Assembly (NCBI RefSeq): GCF_029784165.1
Contig: NC_073696.1
Location: forward strand, 112,934,665-112,998,664
DNA length: 64,000 nucleotides
Direction: 5' to 3'
Origin: Wyeomyia smithii
Taxonomy: Eukaryota; Arthropoda; Insecta; Diptera; Culicidae
The position numbers and the translations under genes are program-made. Each line of letters starts with the position of its first letter. The stretch's first letter is position 1. The notes below the pieces were generated by a model. The model worked only from the letters and a program-made list of their open reading frames with translations. It was not told the origin of the DNA and did not search any database. This document shows, one piece after another, positions 21,633 to 33,800 of this stretch.

Positions 21633-22830
21633 ATGGATAATTTTTATTATGAAACTATATTAGATTTAAACAAACATACACATAGAACAGAAAATCGTTG
21701 TAATTTGAGAATTTTACAACTGAATATACGAGGAATGAACAATCCGGCGAAGCTAGACAGAATAAAGAAAGTTTTGTATACCAACGCGGGGAATATTGAC
21801 ATTCTAGTTCTAGGAGAAACTTGGATAAAGAGGGAACGTAGAAGTTTATGTGAAATAGTGAAATAGCCGCAAGGTTACAGAGTCCGCCTTTGTAAGCGGA
21901 TGGTCGTGGGTTCGAATCGTAGTAGAATCAGGCCATTTGGTGGTTGCCAAAGGACTTTAGCATGGGTTTATTCTCAGGCTTCCCACCAAGTACCTTTCCT
22001 TCAATCTGAATTCTACAGTACCTCTGTTGACTCTCCTTCTAACAAAAATATAAGTCCCTGTTATAATAAAACTGGTGTGAGTGTAACGTATGAAAGATCT
22101 CTCCAGGAAATTGTAATTAGGCGATATTGTTAGGAGGGACAGAGGCTCGGTATAGTAGAAGCTTGAAACGGACAGGTAAAACTTACACACAAGCACGGAT
22201 ATGAATGATAAGCGTATCACTTACTTCAATGGTGATACTGCCAATAATATGAAGTGCGTAGTACAGAAAACACTTGGGCAATATCACAATAGATCTAATC
22301 TCTGGTCGCAGTGATGAGCCCACACAGAAAAAAAAATGTGAAATCAATGGTTACAGCTCAGTTTTTTCATACCGCAGTGAATGTCAAGGTGGTGGGCTTG
22401 CAATATATGTGAGAGATTCCGTGCAGTTTTCTGTGTCTCTCAATGAGCATAATGATGGATTACATAACATTCATAGACTGATAGATATTTCCGGAGCTCC
22501 CCTGAATCTACATGCTGTCTACCGTCCACCATCCCAGAACCCTGAATTATTCTTGACTAAACTCGAATCGATACTGTCCTCATCGAAACCTGGAACAGCA
22601 TATGTAGTTGTCGGAGATATCAATATTCCTGTAAATCGATGTGATAATAAAATTACACAAGACTACGTCGACCTTTTAAACTGCTAACTTTGAAGTAACG
22701 AACTCTTATGCCACTAGACCCTCCAGCGGGAACGTTTTAGATCATGTTGTCTGTTCGGAATCTTTGAGAGGAAACGTGATTAACGAAACAGTTCACTGCG
22801 AAATGAGTGATCACTGTTACGTTCTGTCCA
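21633..22830 (+). pseudogene. ORF2 endonuclease of the nested retrotransposon, split by a SINE
   Basis: AP-endonuclease blocks in order: LRILQLNIRGMNNPAKLDRI (Asn), DILVLGETWIKRE (Glu), then the SINE, CEINGYSSVFSYRSECQGGG, LAIYVRDSVQF, LNLHAVYRPP (Tyr), YVVVGDINIPVNRC (Asp, Asn), and after a frameshift near 22687 MSDHCYVL (Asp, His). All catalytic residues are still readable, so the domain was killed by the SINE and indels, not by catalytic mutations. It starts at ATG 21633. Confidence 0.85.
21848..22344 (+). mobile_element. tRNA-headed SINE with 9-bp target duplication
   Basis: The insertion is 21857-22335, flanked by ATGTGAAAT at 21848-21856 and 22336-22344. The head carries an A-box-like TAGCCGCAAGG, an anticodon arm CCGC-ctttgtaa-GCGG resembling tRNA-Thr (TGT), and a B-box GGTTCGAATC about 45 bp after the A-box. 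It ends in a run of nine As. Removing it and one duplication copy restores the endonuclease reading frame. Aedes carries tRNA-related SINEs of the Feilai type; membership is not established here. Confidence 0.85.
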
Positions 22831-24956
22831 CTGTAAATCTACGGAGATCAGTGTCGCGCAGAACATTAGAGAATACTTTCATCAACAAGACTAGGTTCAA
22901 CGAACGGTTCATGCAAGCTGTAAGTAACTTACCTCAAGGATCAGCTAAGGCAAATCTACATTTTGTTGTTCAAACCTATAATACTCTCCGAACAAAACTG
23001 TCACAAACTGTTAAAGTAGAGGCGAAAGTTAAAGGTCATTGCCCTTGGATGACTTTCGACCTGTGGAAACTAATGCATATCAAGGAAAATATCCTCAAAA
23101 GCAGCAGAAAACGTCCGTCGAATACTCGCTTGAAAGATTTATTATCCCATATATCGAGGAAAGTGCAAAAAACAAAGGAAGATGCCAAAAGACAATACTA
23201 CGAGGACCTGTTCAAAAATGGGAGCCAGAAGGAAATGTGGAACAATCTGAAAATAATATTAGGAAAGAACAGGAATGTAGTATGTACAACAAAACTAGCT
23301 ATAAACGAACGAGTAACCTTTGATGAACAAACCATTGCTAATCACTTCAACAACTTCTTCGGGACTATCGGAACCCAGCTAGCCTCTTCCATTAGCAGCA
23401 GTATGAATGCAAATAAGTTCGGCACTTTGACGCGTCTTCTTGAATCAATCTACCTTCAACCTACTACCGAAATCGAAGTTATACTGAGCATTAAAAATTT
23501 AGAAACAAAAAAAGTGCTGGACCTGACGGTATACCTGTAGTCTTCATCAAGGACCATCATCGGATCTTTGCTCCACTGTTACGTGATGTGTTTAATGAAT
23601 GTATACACACGGGTCATTATCCTGACTTTCTGAAAGTCGCTCGAGTTACACCCATTCACAAGTCGAAAGATAAAACGAATGTGAACAACTACCGGCTGAT
23701 CTCAATTCTGTCAATGCTAAACAAACTTTTGGAAAAATTGCTGGTCTCCAGGATGCTGGAATTTTTCAACAGTCATAATGTTCTTTATACACATCAATAT
23801 GGGTTTCGAGCTGGTTCGAGCACATTAACGGCAGTACATGAGCTAGTCGATAAAATTTATGGTGCTCACGACTCCCGGAAGATAGTCGGCGTTTTGTTTC
23901 TGGATCTTAAAAAGGCCTTCGACACGATAAAACATGACATTCTTCTCCAGAAACTAGAGTTCTATGGGATTCGGGGCAACGCTAACAATCTTATTAGAAG
24001 TTACCTATCCAACCGATCGCAATATGTAGTGATAAACGGTAGCAAAAGCAGTAACCAAACCATGACAGTTGGAGTTCCACAAGGAAGTAATCTAGGACCG
24101 CTTCTCTTTTTGACCTATATCAATGATATATACAAACTAAAACTGTTTGGAAAACCGCGATAGTTCGCAGATGATACCAAATCGTACATCATATGTCAAG
24201 TGATTTAAACACACTTCAGAAATTCTTTGCTGAAAACCTCCTGTCTCTGAATCTGAATAAAACCAAATACATGATATTTCACCAGCCCTATCAGAATGTT
24301 CCTTTACATGCAGAACTTGTTCAACACAAGTCGAAAGAGTAGAGTAGAGACTTATATTTGATTCCAATCTAAACTGGAACGATCACATCAAGAAACTTCA
24401 ACAGGATATCACTTCAACTTGTGGCTTACTTTGGGAATTGGCCAAGATCATTCCCATTAAACAACTTCTCACTTTTTACCATGCCTTTATCCACTCAAAA
24501 TTAAGCTACATGGTATCTGTCTGGGGTGCCGCAGGGAAGACCAAACTGAGAAGCTTACAATCCCTGCAGAACCGTTGCTTAAAAGCTGTTTATCGAAAAC
24601 CACGCCTGTTTTCCACACTTGAGCTATTCCGTCAAGCAGAGCCAACAATCTTGCCAATAACGGCACTCAGAGAAATGCAAAGACTGGTACAAATACAGAA
24701 CCTGCGGTATAACTCTCTGACGCATCATAACCAATCGTTTCCTTCAATGCCGCACACATATTCTACCCGTAATCAATCTGCACTGCTTTTAAAACGACCA
24801 AGGACTGAATGTGGTAAAAAGGCATTTGAATATTATGCCAAAAAGCAGCACAACGATCTACCTGTTTCTATAAAAAACATCCGTAACATCGCTAAATTTA
24901 AAGATCAACTTATGCAACACATTAGAGCTAAGCTGAATAGCTATTTAAACTAATGT
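22831..24956 (+). pseudogene. ORF2 linker and reverse transcriptase of the nested retrotransposon
   Basis: After a basic linker the RT shows VARVTPIHKSKDKTNVNNYR, YGFRAGSSTLTAVHELV, VGVLFLDLKKAFDTIKHDIL (first catalytic Asp), YGIRGNANNLIRSYLSNRSQ, VGVPQGSNLGPLLFLTYIND and FADDTKSYI. Frameshifts lie near 23515-23530 and after the FADD box. A TAG sits directly before the catalytic FADDT (about 24162), where the family normally has a hydrophobic residue. The C-terminal part 24438-24953 is open (FYHAFIHSKLSYMVSVWGAA, SLQNRCLKAVYRKPRLFSTL). Its product would copy the element RNA at a nicked target. Confidence 0.85.
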
Positions 24957-25467
24957 TAAATGAGTAAGGTCGTGCCGTGAACATAGGAACCCCCTTCAAA
25001 GAAGACATCTTCACTGGGGGTAAATTCGTTCACTAAGTCCCATCCTCCAAGACCGCCACGATTGATAACTTGAAATCAATTGCTTCTGAATCACCACATG
25101 ACCCCTGGAGGCTGCACGGTTACACTACCAATGAAACGCCTCGTGGACTACCGATAGGCACTACGATATTTTTGCCCAGCTGCTCCACGATCGATTGCAG
25201 CGCCTCGATATTGGCTGTTGTTACCGTCCGATTTTTCCCTTGTGGCCGACCTCTGAAATCTGCCTCTTGGATAATCGAACTTACCCTGGCCTGGAGACTG
25301 CCCGTGATTGAAACACTTTCTGGACCTTAGCTGTTATTATCGGTCGGTGTATTGGAAATCGTCACCTTCGGGACCCATATTTAGACACAAGATCAATACG
25401 ATAAACAAGACATGTAATTATGGTGATGGGAAAAATAAACGTATAACATTGTTAAAAAAAAAAAGAA
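24957..25467 (+). other. 3' region of the nested retrotransposon: hairpin, antisense-open stretch, AATAAA and poly(A)
   Basis: A hairpin with arms ACCCCC and GGGGGT and an inner GAAGA/TCTTC stem lies at about 24989-25021, soon after the ORF2 stop, a plausible RT recognition structure. From 25070 to 25330 the sequence is less AT-rich and open on both strands (minus strand includes RGRPQGKNRTVTTANIEALQ), unlike an ordinary 3' UTR. AATAAA at about 25434 precedes the A-tract by about 15 bp. Confidence 0.6.
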
Positions 25468-25717
25468 ATGGTGGCTGGTAGAGAGCGTGGTAGCCCGTCG
25501 GATGTTGGTGCTGCGGTGGTGATAGATCGGGAATAATTTTAACAATAAGGTGAGCCGTGAGATAAAAAGGGGCAGCAAAAAGGACCTTCTACGGATTGCG
25601 TAACGCAGCCTGCAAACCTGTGCAAAACTAGCACTCTAAACGATCATCAAAATTTATATTTAGCAGGAAGTCAGATAGAGGCCGTCGACTTCGGGTAGAC
25701 ACCGCTTTGTTGGATGT
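25468..25717 (+). pseudogene. RT C-terminal remnant of R2, beyond the nested insertion
   Basis: Collinear with R1: the start matches the sequence after KTKNMV (GTGGCTGGTAGAGAGCGTGG), then GTGAGCCGTGAGAT, CTTCTACGGATT and TGCAAACCTGTGCAAAACTAG. A deletion follows, then ATATTTAGCAGGAAGTCAGA, encoding IFSRKSDRGRRLR. It confirms that the 4.75-kb block was inserted into R2. Confidence 0.85.
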
Positions 25718-26880
25718 GGGTATCAGTGATAGTCACCCTAATACCTTGGATTTCACCCCAAGAAGGTATGACTTCCTTACCTTCATTTGTTCAGCAGACC
25801 ATATTTCGTTAAGCGTAAGGAAACAATGTTCTGCATTGACACAGTAAGTGCTCCGAAGTTTATACTTCGAAATTACAGAAACGACAAATGTCATCTGTCA
25901 GTTCACCTATTATTTTAAGATGATACATCCTCGGACAATGTCCAGTCAGTAGGCAAGTTAACGTATTCAGTTCAGCGTTATTCATACTGAGTAGGTTGCG
26001 TGGTGCAATCAACAGTTTAGATTGTCTTGCTTTGGAGGAAGCCCTCCAGTTAGCATCAATGATCTTTGTTTCCCAGCCTCTGAGCTCTGATTTCAAACAG
26101 GATGTAGATACCCCACAGAATGGCTCCGGCCTGACGAATGTAGTTGTATAACCAATTCTTGCTAAGAGATCGGCTTTTTACCTTCTATACCACAGTGACC
26201 AGGCACCTATTATAAATTAACATCGTGTGTTGCAGATAGTTTTCGGAGGGGTAGAATACAATCCCAAACTAACTTAGATTGACATGAATATGCTTTTAGT
26301 CCATTGAGGGCTGCTTGAGTATCTGAAAAAATACAGATATTGGCATACCTATATTTCCTAGCCAAACAAATGTTTATACATGTTAAAATAGCATTTATTT
26401 CAGCTTGAAAAACTTTGGGCCACTGTCCCATTGGAATTGATATATTGATACCTGGTCTAGGGACCCCAGCGCCTGTAGACTCACCCATTTTAGAGCCATC
26501 TGTATAAAATATGATTGATCCTGGACGAACTTTAGGATGTCCTTCTTCCTGTTCGCTGCGATAGGATTCAATCACTTTGAAGGGAACTTTGGGATGAGTC
26601 TTGGAGTTCATCCTGTCTGCATTTATGGTTACAAAGGTGTTCAGTTGGAAATCTTTGAGGATTCGTAAATGTCCCCTAAGATCACTTTCCTGAAAACTTT
26701 TAACACGTTTGAGCCTAAGGGTACCTCTTTCGGCTTCAAGTTGGACATATTGACGCAAGGATAGAAGACATAAAAGAGCTTCTAAGGCTTTAGATTGTGC
26801 ACTGGTCATCGCTCTAGTTATTGATAAGCTTGCCAGACGTTGAAGTTTATGAAAAGTACATTGCCCCCCCAAAGTTGGCG
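25718..26880 (-). pseudogene. LOA/I-like retrotransposon fragment with RNase H
   Basis: Minus-strand frames 26872-26210 and 26096-25860. RNase H blocks: IIFYTDGSKMGESTGAGV (Asp), KVFQAEINAILTCINI (Glu), ANICIFSDTQAALNGL (Asp), then across a frameshift VPGHCGIEGKKPIS, a degenerate form of the usual HxGIxGNExAD block. Downstream is LTCLLTGHCPRMYHL and DDICRFC, a cysteine/histidine cluster typical after RNase H in these elements, then in another frame TSEHLLCQCRTLFPY. An RNase H domain places it among LOA/I/R1-group elements. The RT and upstream parts are missing, so it is 5'-truncated. It abuts R2 at about 25717. Confidence 0.8.
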
Positions 26881-28079
26881 CCTATGAAGATGATGTGCGA
26901 TGATTTCTATAATTTTAGTTCAATTTGGGCAATTTGACAGAGAAAAATTAGTGAGAATAACGAGCGTTTGTCATAAACCGAAAATAACGGCAATTAACTT
27001 CATTTTTCACATAGATTGATGTAAATTTTTGAAAGGAATGACAATAAATTATTATAGACTTTGCGGTATGTACTACTTTTGATTCATATTTCCCGTCTCC
27101 AGAAAGCCAAAAAAATCACCAGAGGATGACAATGTGTGACGTCTGGTTGAACTGTTTCATATTTCATTCGTTCTAACTATAGAGTGAAGATTTACTAAAT
27201 AAATCGAGATTGTAATTACCATTAACTCACATTTATTTTTTTTTCAGTAGGTGCCTTACATAATTTACCTTATTTGTAATATATGACTGCTAACGACGTC
27301 ACAAAAGTCACATTTCGACATTCCATTCTGATGACTTATTTTGTGGCAATGAGCAAACGGCACCATAAACATCTGAAGCTGCCCCGTGCGTTTTCTATCC
27401 GGAACAATTGATGTTTGTTTCCTCTTTTAAAAACAGCCCCAAGGCACAAGCAGGGGACAGGCAGTCTGGGCTGGTTTGGGCCAAAAAAGTCGACAAACTA
27501 ATAGCTGCCAGCGGAGTACAGGGAGATGATAAAAACCAAGCTAGACATTCCGTCGGCATTTATACGGTCCAACTGTTTCGTTTCCCTTCGACCGGGTTTT
27601 CACGAACCCGACACATATCTACAATCTCGATTCTACTCAGTTTTGATCTTTCTCTTTTGGCACTGCTTATACTACGCTAACCGGTGCCGGTGCTCCTCCT
27701 TCTCCAATTTAGGACCGGGCCATTGCATCGGATCTGACGATCTTTGCAAACGTGTATGAGCAAACAGTTCTTCTAGTTTTTATTTCTGTTTTGTTGATTT
27801 CTTTTCCTCTTTATCATTTTATATTTCTTTAGTCGTCCCATTCGTCTTACAGATCATCATAAACATCTTCCTCGGTTGGACTGTTGAGAGATAATTTGTT
27901 TTGTTGGACACCAGTGATGCCAGCAAGACATTAATTAAGGAAGAATTGATATACAATACGATTTAAAATTCCAAAGAGGTCCCGTTAAACGAATACACAA
28001 AATAAATTCGTTGCTCAGAATTCAAAAAAATCGTTAAAGAGTCCTGCAACACTGGAGACTACGCATGATTCCTCCCATA
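26881..28079. other. Unassigned sequence with two overlapping chance-like ORFs
   Basis: Nothing recognised up to 27.4 kb. Between 27408 and 27759 two overlapping plus-strand frames are open in GC-richer DNA; neither has a recognisable domain. The stretch ends shortly before the coding-like ORF at 28080. Confidence 0.35.
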
Positions 28080-28454
28080 TCAACTCGAACACGGAATGTT
28101 CTCGATCGAGTCGTACGGATCGATCAAGCCAAATAACACCATTTTCAAGTCGATTTTCATCATATGGTTGATTTTTACGAGGCGGCATGCTCTGACGTCC
28201 GTAAAAATCAATCCATGTTGCGGAGTGGAAGGAAAGCCGCGTAGTATTTGCTCGTCAAGCTGCCACGGGGAGGGGTGCCGAGAAACGCACGGTAACTGCC
28301 AAGGTTGAAGATTATGGTCTATAATAATCTCTGGCCGTGATCTAGCCCAACGACACAAAACGCGGTCTTGGACTTCCCTGGCAATGTCTGGCACGATTTG
28401 AACCCGAACGGCTAGCGGCGCATTTTCACTTTGCCACTCATTTTCAAGTGCCAT
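28080..28454 (-). CDS. Hypothetical protein, 124 aa, coding-like
   Basis: A single open frame from ATG (28454) with an in-frame TAA just upstream, so this ATG is the first possible start. The product begins MALENEWQSENAPLAVRVQI and ends IDPYDSIENIPCSS. It has no signal peptide or transmembrane segment. It contains several Trp and Pro residues (NLQPWQLPCVSRHPSPWQLD) and looks like a soluble globular protein. Codons are mixed but include many third-position G/C choices, and the local composition is clearly richer in GC than the flanks. I do not recognise a family. No introns, neighbours or promoter can be tied to it. It may be a real small gene, an exon of a larger one, or a decayed transposon ORF. 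Confidence 0.4.
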   Translation of the reverse strand: MALENEWQSENAPLAVRVQIVPDIAREVQDRVLCRWARSRPEIIIDHNLQPWQLPCVSRHPSPWQLDEQILRGFPSTPQHGLIFTDVRACRLVKINHMMKIDLKMVLFGLIDPYDSIENIPCSS

Positions 28455-30837
28455 TAATTACGATGATTGCGAACAATTTACGGCTTAGCGTCCGTGTGCC
28501 GTGAAAATAATTGAGAACTAAAATATGTATGTTCTTGCTGTTTTCCTAATGCTACCAAAAGTAATTTGAACCATCATTGACCACGCATCAGGAATCATTG
28601 TGCATGGTCGTTGTACAACGGGTAACGAATATAGTATTTGCCCACCATTCGTAACACAAATTATCTCGGAATATGGGCTATAAAGATTGGCCGTTTTATA
28701 TCACAATTTTCTTAACCAATCGAAATAATAGATTGTATGATTGGTGGGCACGCATTAAAATTTATATTTACCGAATAACTGTTGTTCAATCAATATTATA
28801 TGGCAAACCGTTTAAACCTTAATATTTTTTTTGGAATTTTCGAAATGATCTTAAGGTGAATAATGAATCATGGAATAAATAAAAAAGCCATCAAACGTTT
28901 GCTGCTGCTGGATTTTACACGCTGGGTGCTTTATAATGTTGTTAGATATCGTTTCTTCTACTGCAAATGAAGGCAGATGAAGTAACAAATTTTCCGCCCC
29001 AGGTGTCACCCAGTCACGCGCTACGCAACTGTGTACGATACAGTTCAAAGAAAAAAAAAAGAGGATGCAACATATTATTTTCCACGAGTTGTTTGGTTGA
29101 TTAAATTAGGTTTTTTGTTGAAAAAAAAAATACTTCATACAGTAGCTTATAAGGTTCAAAAATAAAGAAAAAAAGTTAGCTTTTAAATAACTACTTAGTA
29201 AGCGCTCTCAATGTTACCTTCACGTGAATGTTCGTGAATTCAAATTTCTATTTTTTGATAGTAACTACGATTTGCTGTGCTTCTTTGCGCACAAATCATA
29301 ACAGCATGTTAGTATTATTTAATGTGAAAATCTTTTATCGTAAGAAAAATGTTTATTTATTTATCTTACAACCGAAGAGATGGTGATATGGCGATGTTAC
29401 AGGAAGTTGTGAATCAAACTGCAAATTTTTGATTGTTTTGCCAGTTTTGAAGCTTTCAAAGACAACACCATTTTGGGAAGACAACATACATTAAGGGAAG
29501 ACAAGCGCAGAAAATGAATGCACCTACAAAATAGTACAAGTTTAGAAAACCAGCTTCCTGATTAAAATGTAATTGATTGTGGTTCACCCTAATTTGCCTA
29601 AATCTTACCGTGTTCCGAAATAGGTGGAAAGGTTAATTGAATTTATCGATAAATTTTCATTTTTTTGTTAGCTAAGTGACTCACAGAATTATGCATTTCA
29701 AGATCATACCAAATCTAAACGGCCATGATTTTGAAACCACCACAGACAAACGAACATGATGCTCCGCAACTTTTTTTTGTAAAAATAGGAAAAAATGTAA
29801 AAGTAGGACCGCCTCAATGAGTACTTAAAAAGTGTTAATAATGATTCATAGTGATTTTACCGAAGCCCGTCTAGAATTTAATTTGGGCACTAGAAGGTTA
29901 AGAGCGATGCAATGAATGTTAGGGTGATTGACCTACTTAGAAAAAAATGTTCTTTTCATTAAAACAAATGACTAAACCTAAGATAAGATACTAAGATATT
30001 TTCTAAAATGTAGCAAAACGGGATTCGAAAATCAATGGTTTAGTGCTCTCACGTCACCCACTGTGACGCTGGTTGCGCTGTAGTAGAGATATAAGTGCGG
30101 AGAATACTAAAGTAAAAAAGAGGGAAGAACAACAGAGAAGATGAGTGATTTTCCTGCTATCATTACCGATACCGCTACCCATGCAACGCGCAGCTTGTTT
30201 TTTGCGTAGTTCAATAAATGGTCAATTCGAAAACAACAAGAACAGAATTACTGTTTATTACATGACACGAACAGTAAGGTGCCAATGAAAACCGGTCGAA
30301 TTTCGGGCCTTAAAAAAAGTTCTTAGAGCCAGGTATAGTTAAAAAATTCCATTTCCACAGGTTGACAGGTATTCGATGCATCCTTCCGTTGTATAGTCTG
30401 AAATAGCGTATTTTCCCGAAACCCCTTCGCCGAAACGAAGTACTGATACTAAACACCTTCTTTTCCAGAAGATAAGCGATAAGCTTAACCTTTCTTGGTA
30501 ACTATAAGTGTTAGTGACGAATCCAAGAATTAAAAAAAAACCTGTCGTAAGAATTAAGAAATAACCTGTCATATCGAGTTTATATACTCAGCTGCATCAA
30601 GCGAACGGTTGTAGGTCATTCTAGGCGTAGGTGGGATATACGACTTGTTGCAAACGTTACTTCTGATGGGAATCTGATTGGTACACTCGTAGTGTTAGAC
30701 GAAAACCCGATTTTTTCAGCATTTAGTTCGCCAGTTTTTTGTGAAGGGAATAGAATTACGTTATCCAACGATGTGAAATTTGTAATAACTCAACATACTC
30801 AACATCCTAGCTTTTACTGTCTTCGGCGTTATCAATC
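28455..30837. other. Unassigned AT-rich sequence
   Basis: No motif-bearing frame or bounded repeat was identified in these 2.4 kb. Scattered short open frames have no recognisable content. Confidence 0.4.
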
Positions 30838-33800
30838 ATCAAAATACCTTTTTTTGCCTTTCTCCTAGAAAGGTATAGCAATCACTTGCAAAACCGAAAG
30901 TATAAAAGTGCTCAAAAGGGCCGAATGGCCTATATCACACGACTCAGCTTGACGAGCTGAGCATTTTCTGTATGTGTGTGTGCAGATTTTTATTCTCACT
31001 CACTTTTCTCAGAGATGGCTGGACCGATTTTCATGAAATTAATTGCAAATGAAAGGTTTTGGTGCCCCATAAGATCCTATCAAATTTCATTGTGATCGGA
31101 TTTTTAGTTTAGAGGTTATGTATCAAAATGTAAAAATCATGAAACATCATTATCTCAAAAACTACACTAACGATTCGAACAAAATTAGTTTCAAATGCAC
31201 GAGATACCTGAAATAACCTTAAATTTTGAATTTTATGAAGATTGAACTTGTGGTTCAAAAGTTATGAAAAGAAACGTGTTTTGAAGACTGTTTAATCTCA
31301 CTCATGTTTCTCAGAGATGGCTGGACCGATTCTCATAAAATCAGTGTCAAATGGAAGGTCTAGTTGCCCCATAAGACCCTATTGATTTGTTTTGCAATCG
31401 GACTATTACTTTGCCTGTTATGTTTAAAAATGTGAAATCCAGCTATTAAAAGGAACATATTCCGAAGACTACTTGGATTCACTCACTTTTCTCAGAGATG
31501 GCTGACCCGATTTCCACAAAATTTGTGTAAAATTAAAAGTCTAGCTGCCTCATAACACCCTTTTGAATTTTACTGTTATCGGACTGTAACTTCGTCTGTA
31601 ATGTATCGAAATGTGAAAATCACGAAACTTCATTATCTCAGAAACTACACAACCGATTTGATCAATATTATTATCAGATAAGTGGGCTAGTTAAGGGTTA
31701 ACTGATGAATTATGATTGAACACGTGGTTTCAAATTTTGGCTGCCCTTTAAGTTCCCATTTCATTTGATTATAATCGAACTTAAGCAACCGTTATGTATT
31801 AAATTGTTTATAAAACAACAAAAATCTATTATCTCGAAGATTGCATGACTTATTTTAACATAACTAGTGCCATACGAACGAGTCATCTTTCAAACTTACA
31901 AATAAAAAACTTCATAACAATTTGATATGTGCAGGCTCAAAAGCTATGGAAAGAGAAGAAATTCAAAGACTATTGAAAGCTATACTAGGTTTGATCGATA
32001 TATGTGGCCTCAACATAATTTAAATGTGGTATCGTACTATTTGAACGTTCCAAATTCATTGATTCCATGCGATGTGTTTAAAATCTGCAAATGCTCAACG
32101 AATCGGCCATAGGATATGATCAAGGTCAAATAACAAATCGTTTGAAATGATTGGTTTTATCGAAATGACAACATCCTCGACTTTTGGCTTCTGTACATCG
32201 CCTTAATTCTGAATATATTCATATTGGGTGGTATTCTGTCATTTTCAGCAAATTTTCTGGCATCAATCTAACACCGGAAATACCCATATTGGGAGGTATT
32301 TAGTTATTTTGATCGTTTTCCAGAAGGGGCTCAAAAGGGCTAACCACTAAAAGTGGTTGTCTTTAAATTCAAAAGGGTGTCCAGGGTCAATGTTTGATTT
32401 CTATGCATCATCTCGATTACGGAAATATCCATATTGAGTATTATTCGGTCATTTTCGACTGTTTCCTAGAAGTTGCCATTTAGCAATTCAAAATGGTGCC
32501 TGAGGTCAATTGTTAGCTCCTTGCATCATTCTGGTTTCAGAGATACTCATATTGGATAGCATTTGTTTATTTTAGGCTGTTTTTCATAAACCGGTAGTCG
32601 CCATTTTGGATTTCAAAATGGTATTTAAGATAATTTCTGGCCTCTATGCGTCATTCTGGTTGAAGAAACACCCATATTGGGTGTTATTGGATCATTTCCG
32701 GCTGTTTCCCAGGAACCAGAAGTCGCCAAACTAAAATCCAAAATGGGGTCTGTGGTCAATTTCAGCTGCTGTGTATCATTCTAGATCCGGAGATACCGTA
32801 AACTGGGGTGACTTTGATCACTTTTTTTATTGTATCTCAAATATTTTCAGAATATACTGAAAACACTATTCTTTGATATTTTTAAAATAAGTACTGGCAT
32901 GCATTTAAGAAAATTCAGTCACTACTTCAATTCTAAAAATTTTACACCAATAATCATTCCGGGGTGACTTTGATCACTTCATTGTTTTAATGAATTAGTA
33001 ACACTTTGCTACTTTCACTAAATTGAACAGCCTTAAACGACTTAAACGAGTTTATAAATATGGAAAGCAATTTGGGGGCCATTCACATTCTACGTGAACA
33101 GTTTATAATGGCGAATGTCCAAGATTCATAAAAAAAATTTAGAATATATATGAATGATTAAAATCGTCAAAAACTAGTCCACGAGGAATATGACTTATGA
33201 AATTGTCCAAATTTGCATGTTACTTCACGTCTTGAGTTTTTGTGAAGAAGAAATATGTAATACGCTGTGGAGAAAATTGGGACTCAACATTGCCTTCGAG
33301 GAAAAACTTGCAAAAATAACAATAAAATGTATTGTTATAATATTTCTTCATCTTAAGAACTAATCTGGGAACAAAATAAAAACACTTTACGTATTGCAAC
33401 TTGTTGTTTTGAATCTGCTTGAACCGATTGTTTGTATGCAACAAAAATCGCCAAAAATACACTTTATTTTCAAATAACATTTTAGCATGAAAAACACTCT
33501 TTAAATAGCAGGAAATGCATGAATAGTAGCAATGCGAACATATATCCACACAATCAGTAAAGATTACGACAAATCCCAAGCACTACGAGCGCTTTTTTAC
33601 TACATTTTCAGAAAAGAGGTATAGTGATCAAAGTCACCCCGGTGATCAAAGTCACCCCAGTTTACGGTACTCATGTTAGACGGGAATCGGCCTTTTTTGG
33701 CTGTTTCCCAGAAACCAGAAGTTGCCATCCAACAATTCATAATGGTGTCTGAGATAAATTTTTAGCTTCTTGCAACATTCTGGCTCCAGAGATACTCATA

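Larger units (their letters stand above)
20718..25467 (+). mobile_element. CR1/L2-like non-LTR retrotransposon nested in R2, with poly(A) and AATAAA
   Basis: It is bounded by a visible 6-bp duplication ATGGTG (20712-20717 and 25468-25473). The order is ORF1 (coiled coil), ORF2 endonuclease, ORF2 RT, 3' region, AATAAA at about 25434, and an A-rich tail ending 25467. It is close to full length, since ORF1 starts two bases inside the left boundary, although a short 5' truncation cannot be excluded. Broken by a SINE (21857-22335), frameshifts and nonsense codons. Clade is tentative: RT motifs resemble the CR1/L2 group, whereas a poly(A) tail is more usual for Jockey. Confidence 0.85.
17880..25717 (+). 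mobile_element. RTE-like retrotransposon copy R2, opened by nested insertions
   Basis: The leader at 17880-18210 is collinear with the R1 leader (shared GACACGTG, GCCGACCGGGATACGAGTAA, TGCTGACTGGGAAGGGGA and GGGGCGGCGTACAACAGCGT). The body resumes at 19100 after one insertion. It runs to 20717 and resumes at 25468 with ATGGTGGCTGGTAGAG, matching the R1 sequence that follows its KTKNMV codons. It ends at about 25717 within the IFSRxxDRGRRLR segment. Much of the RT is deleted and stops are frequent, so this is an old copy. Confidence 0.9.

Noticed and set aside
21864..21922. tRNA-Thr-like sequence with A-box, anticodon arm and B-box
   Set aside because: It is the head of a SINE bounded by a 9-bp duplication and followed by a non-tRNA body and A-tail, so it is not a functional tRNA gene.
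33220..33579. 119-codon cysteine-containing frame inside element T2
   Set aside because: AT-driven codons, no transposase or other motif, and no counterpart in the similar element T1.
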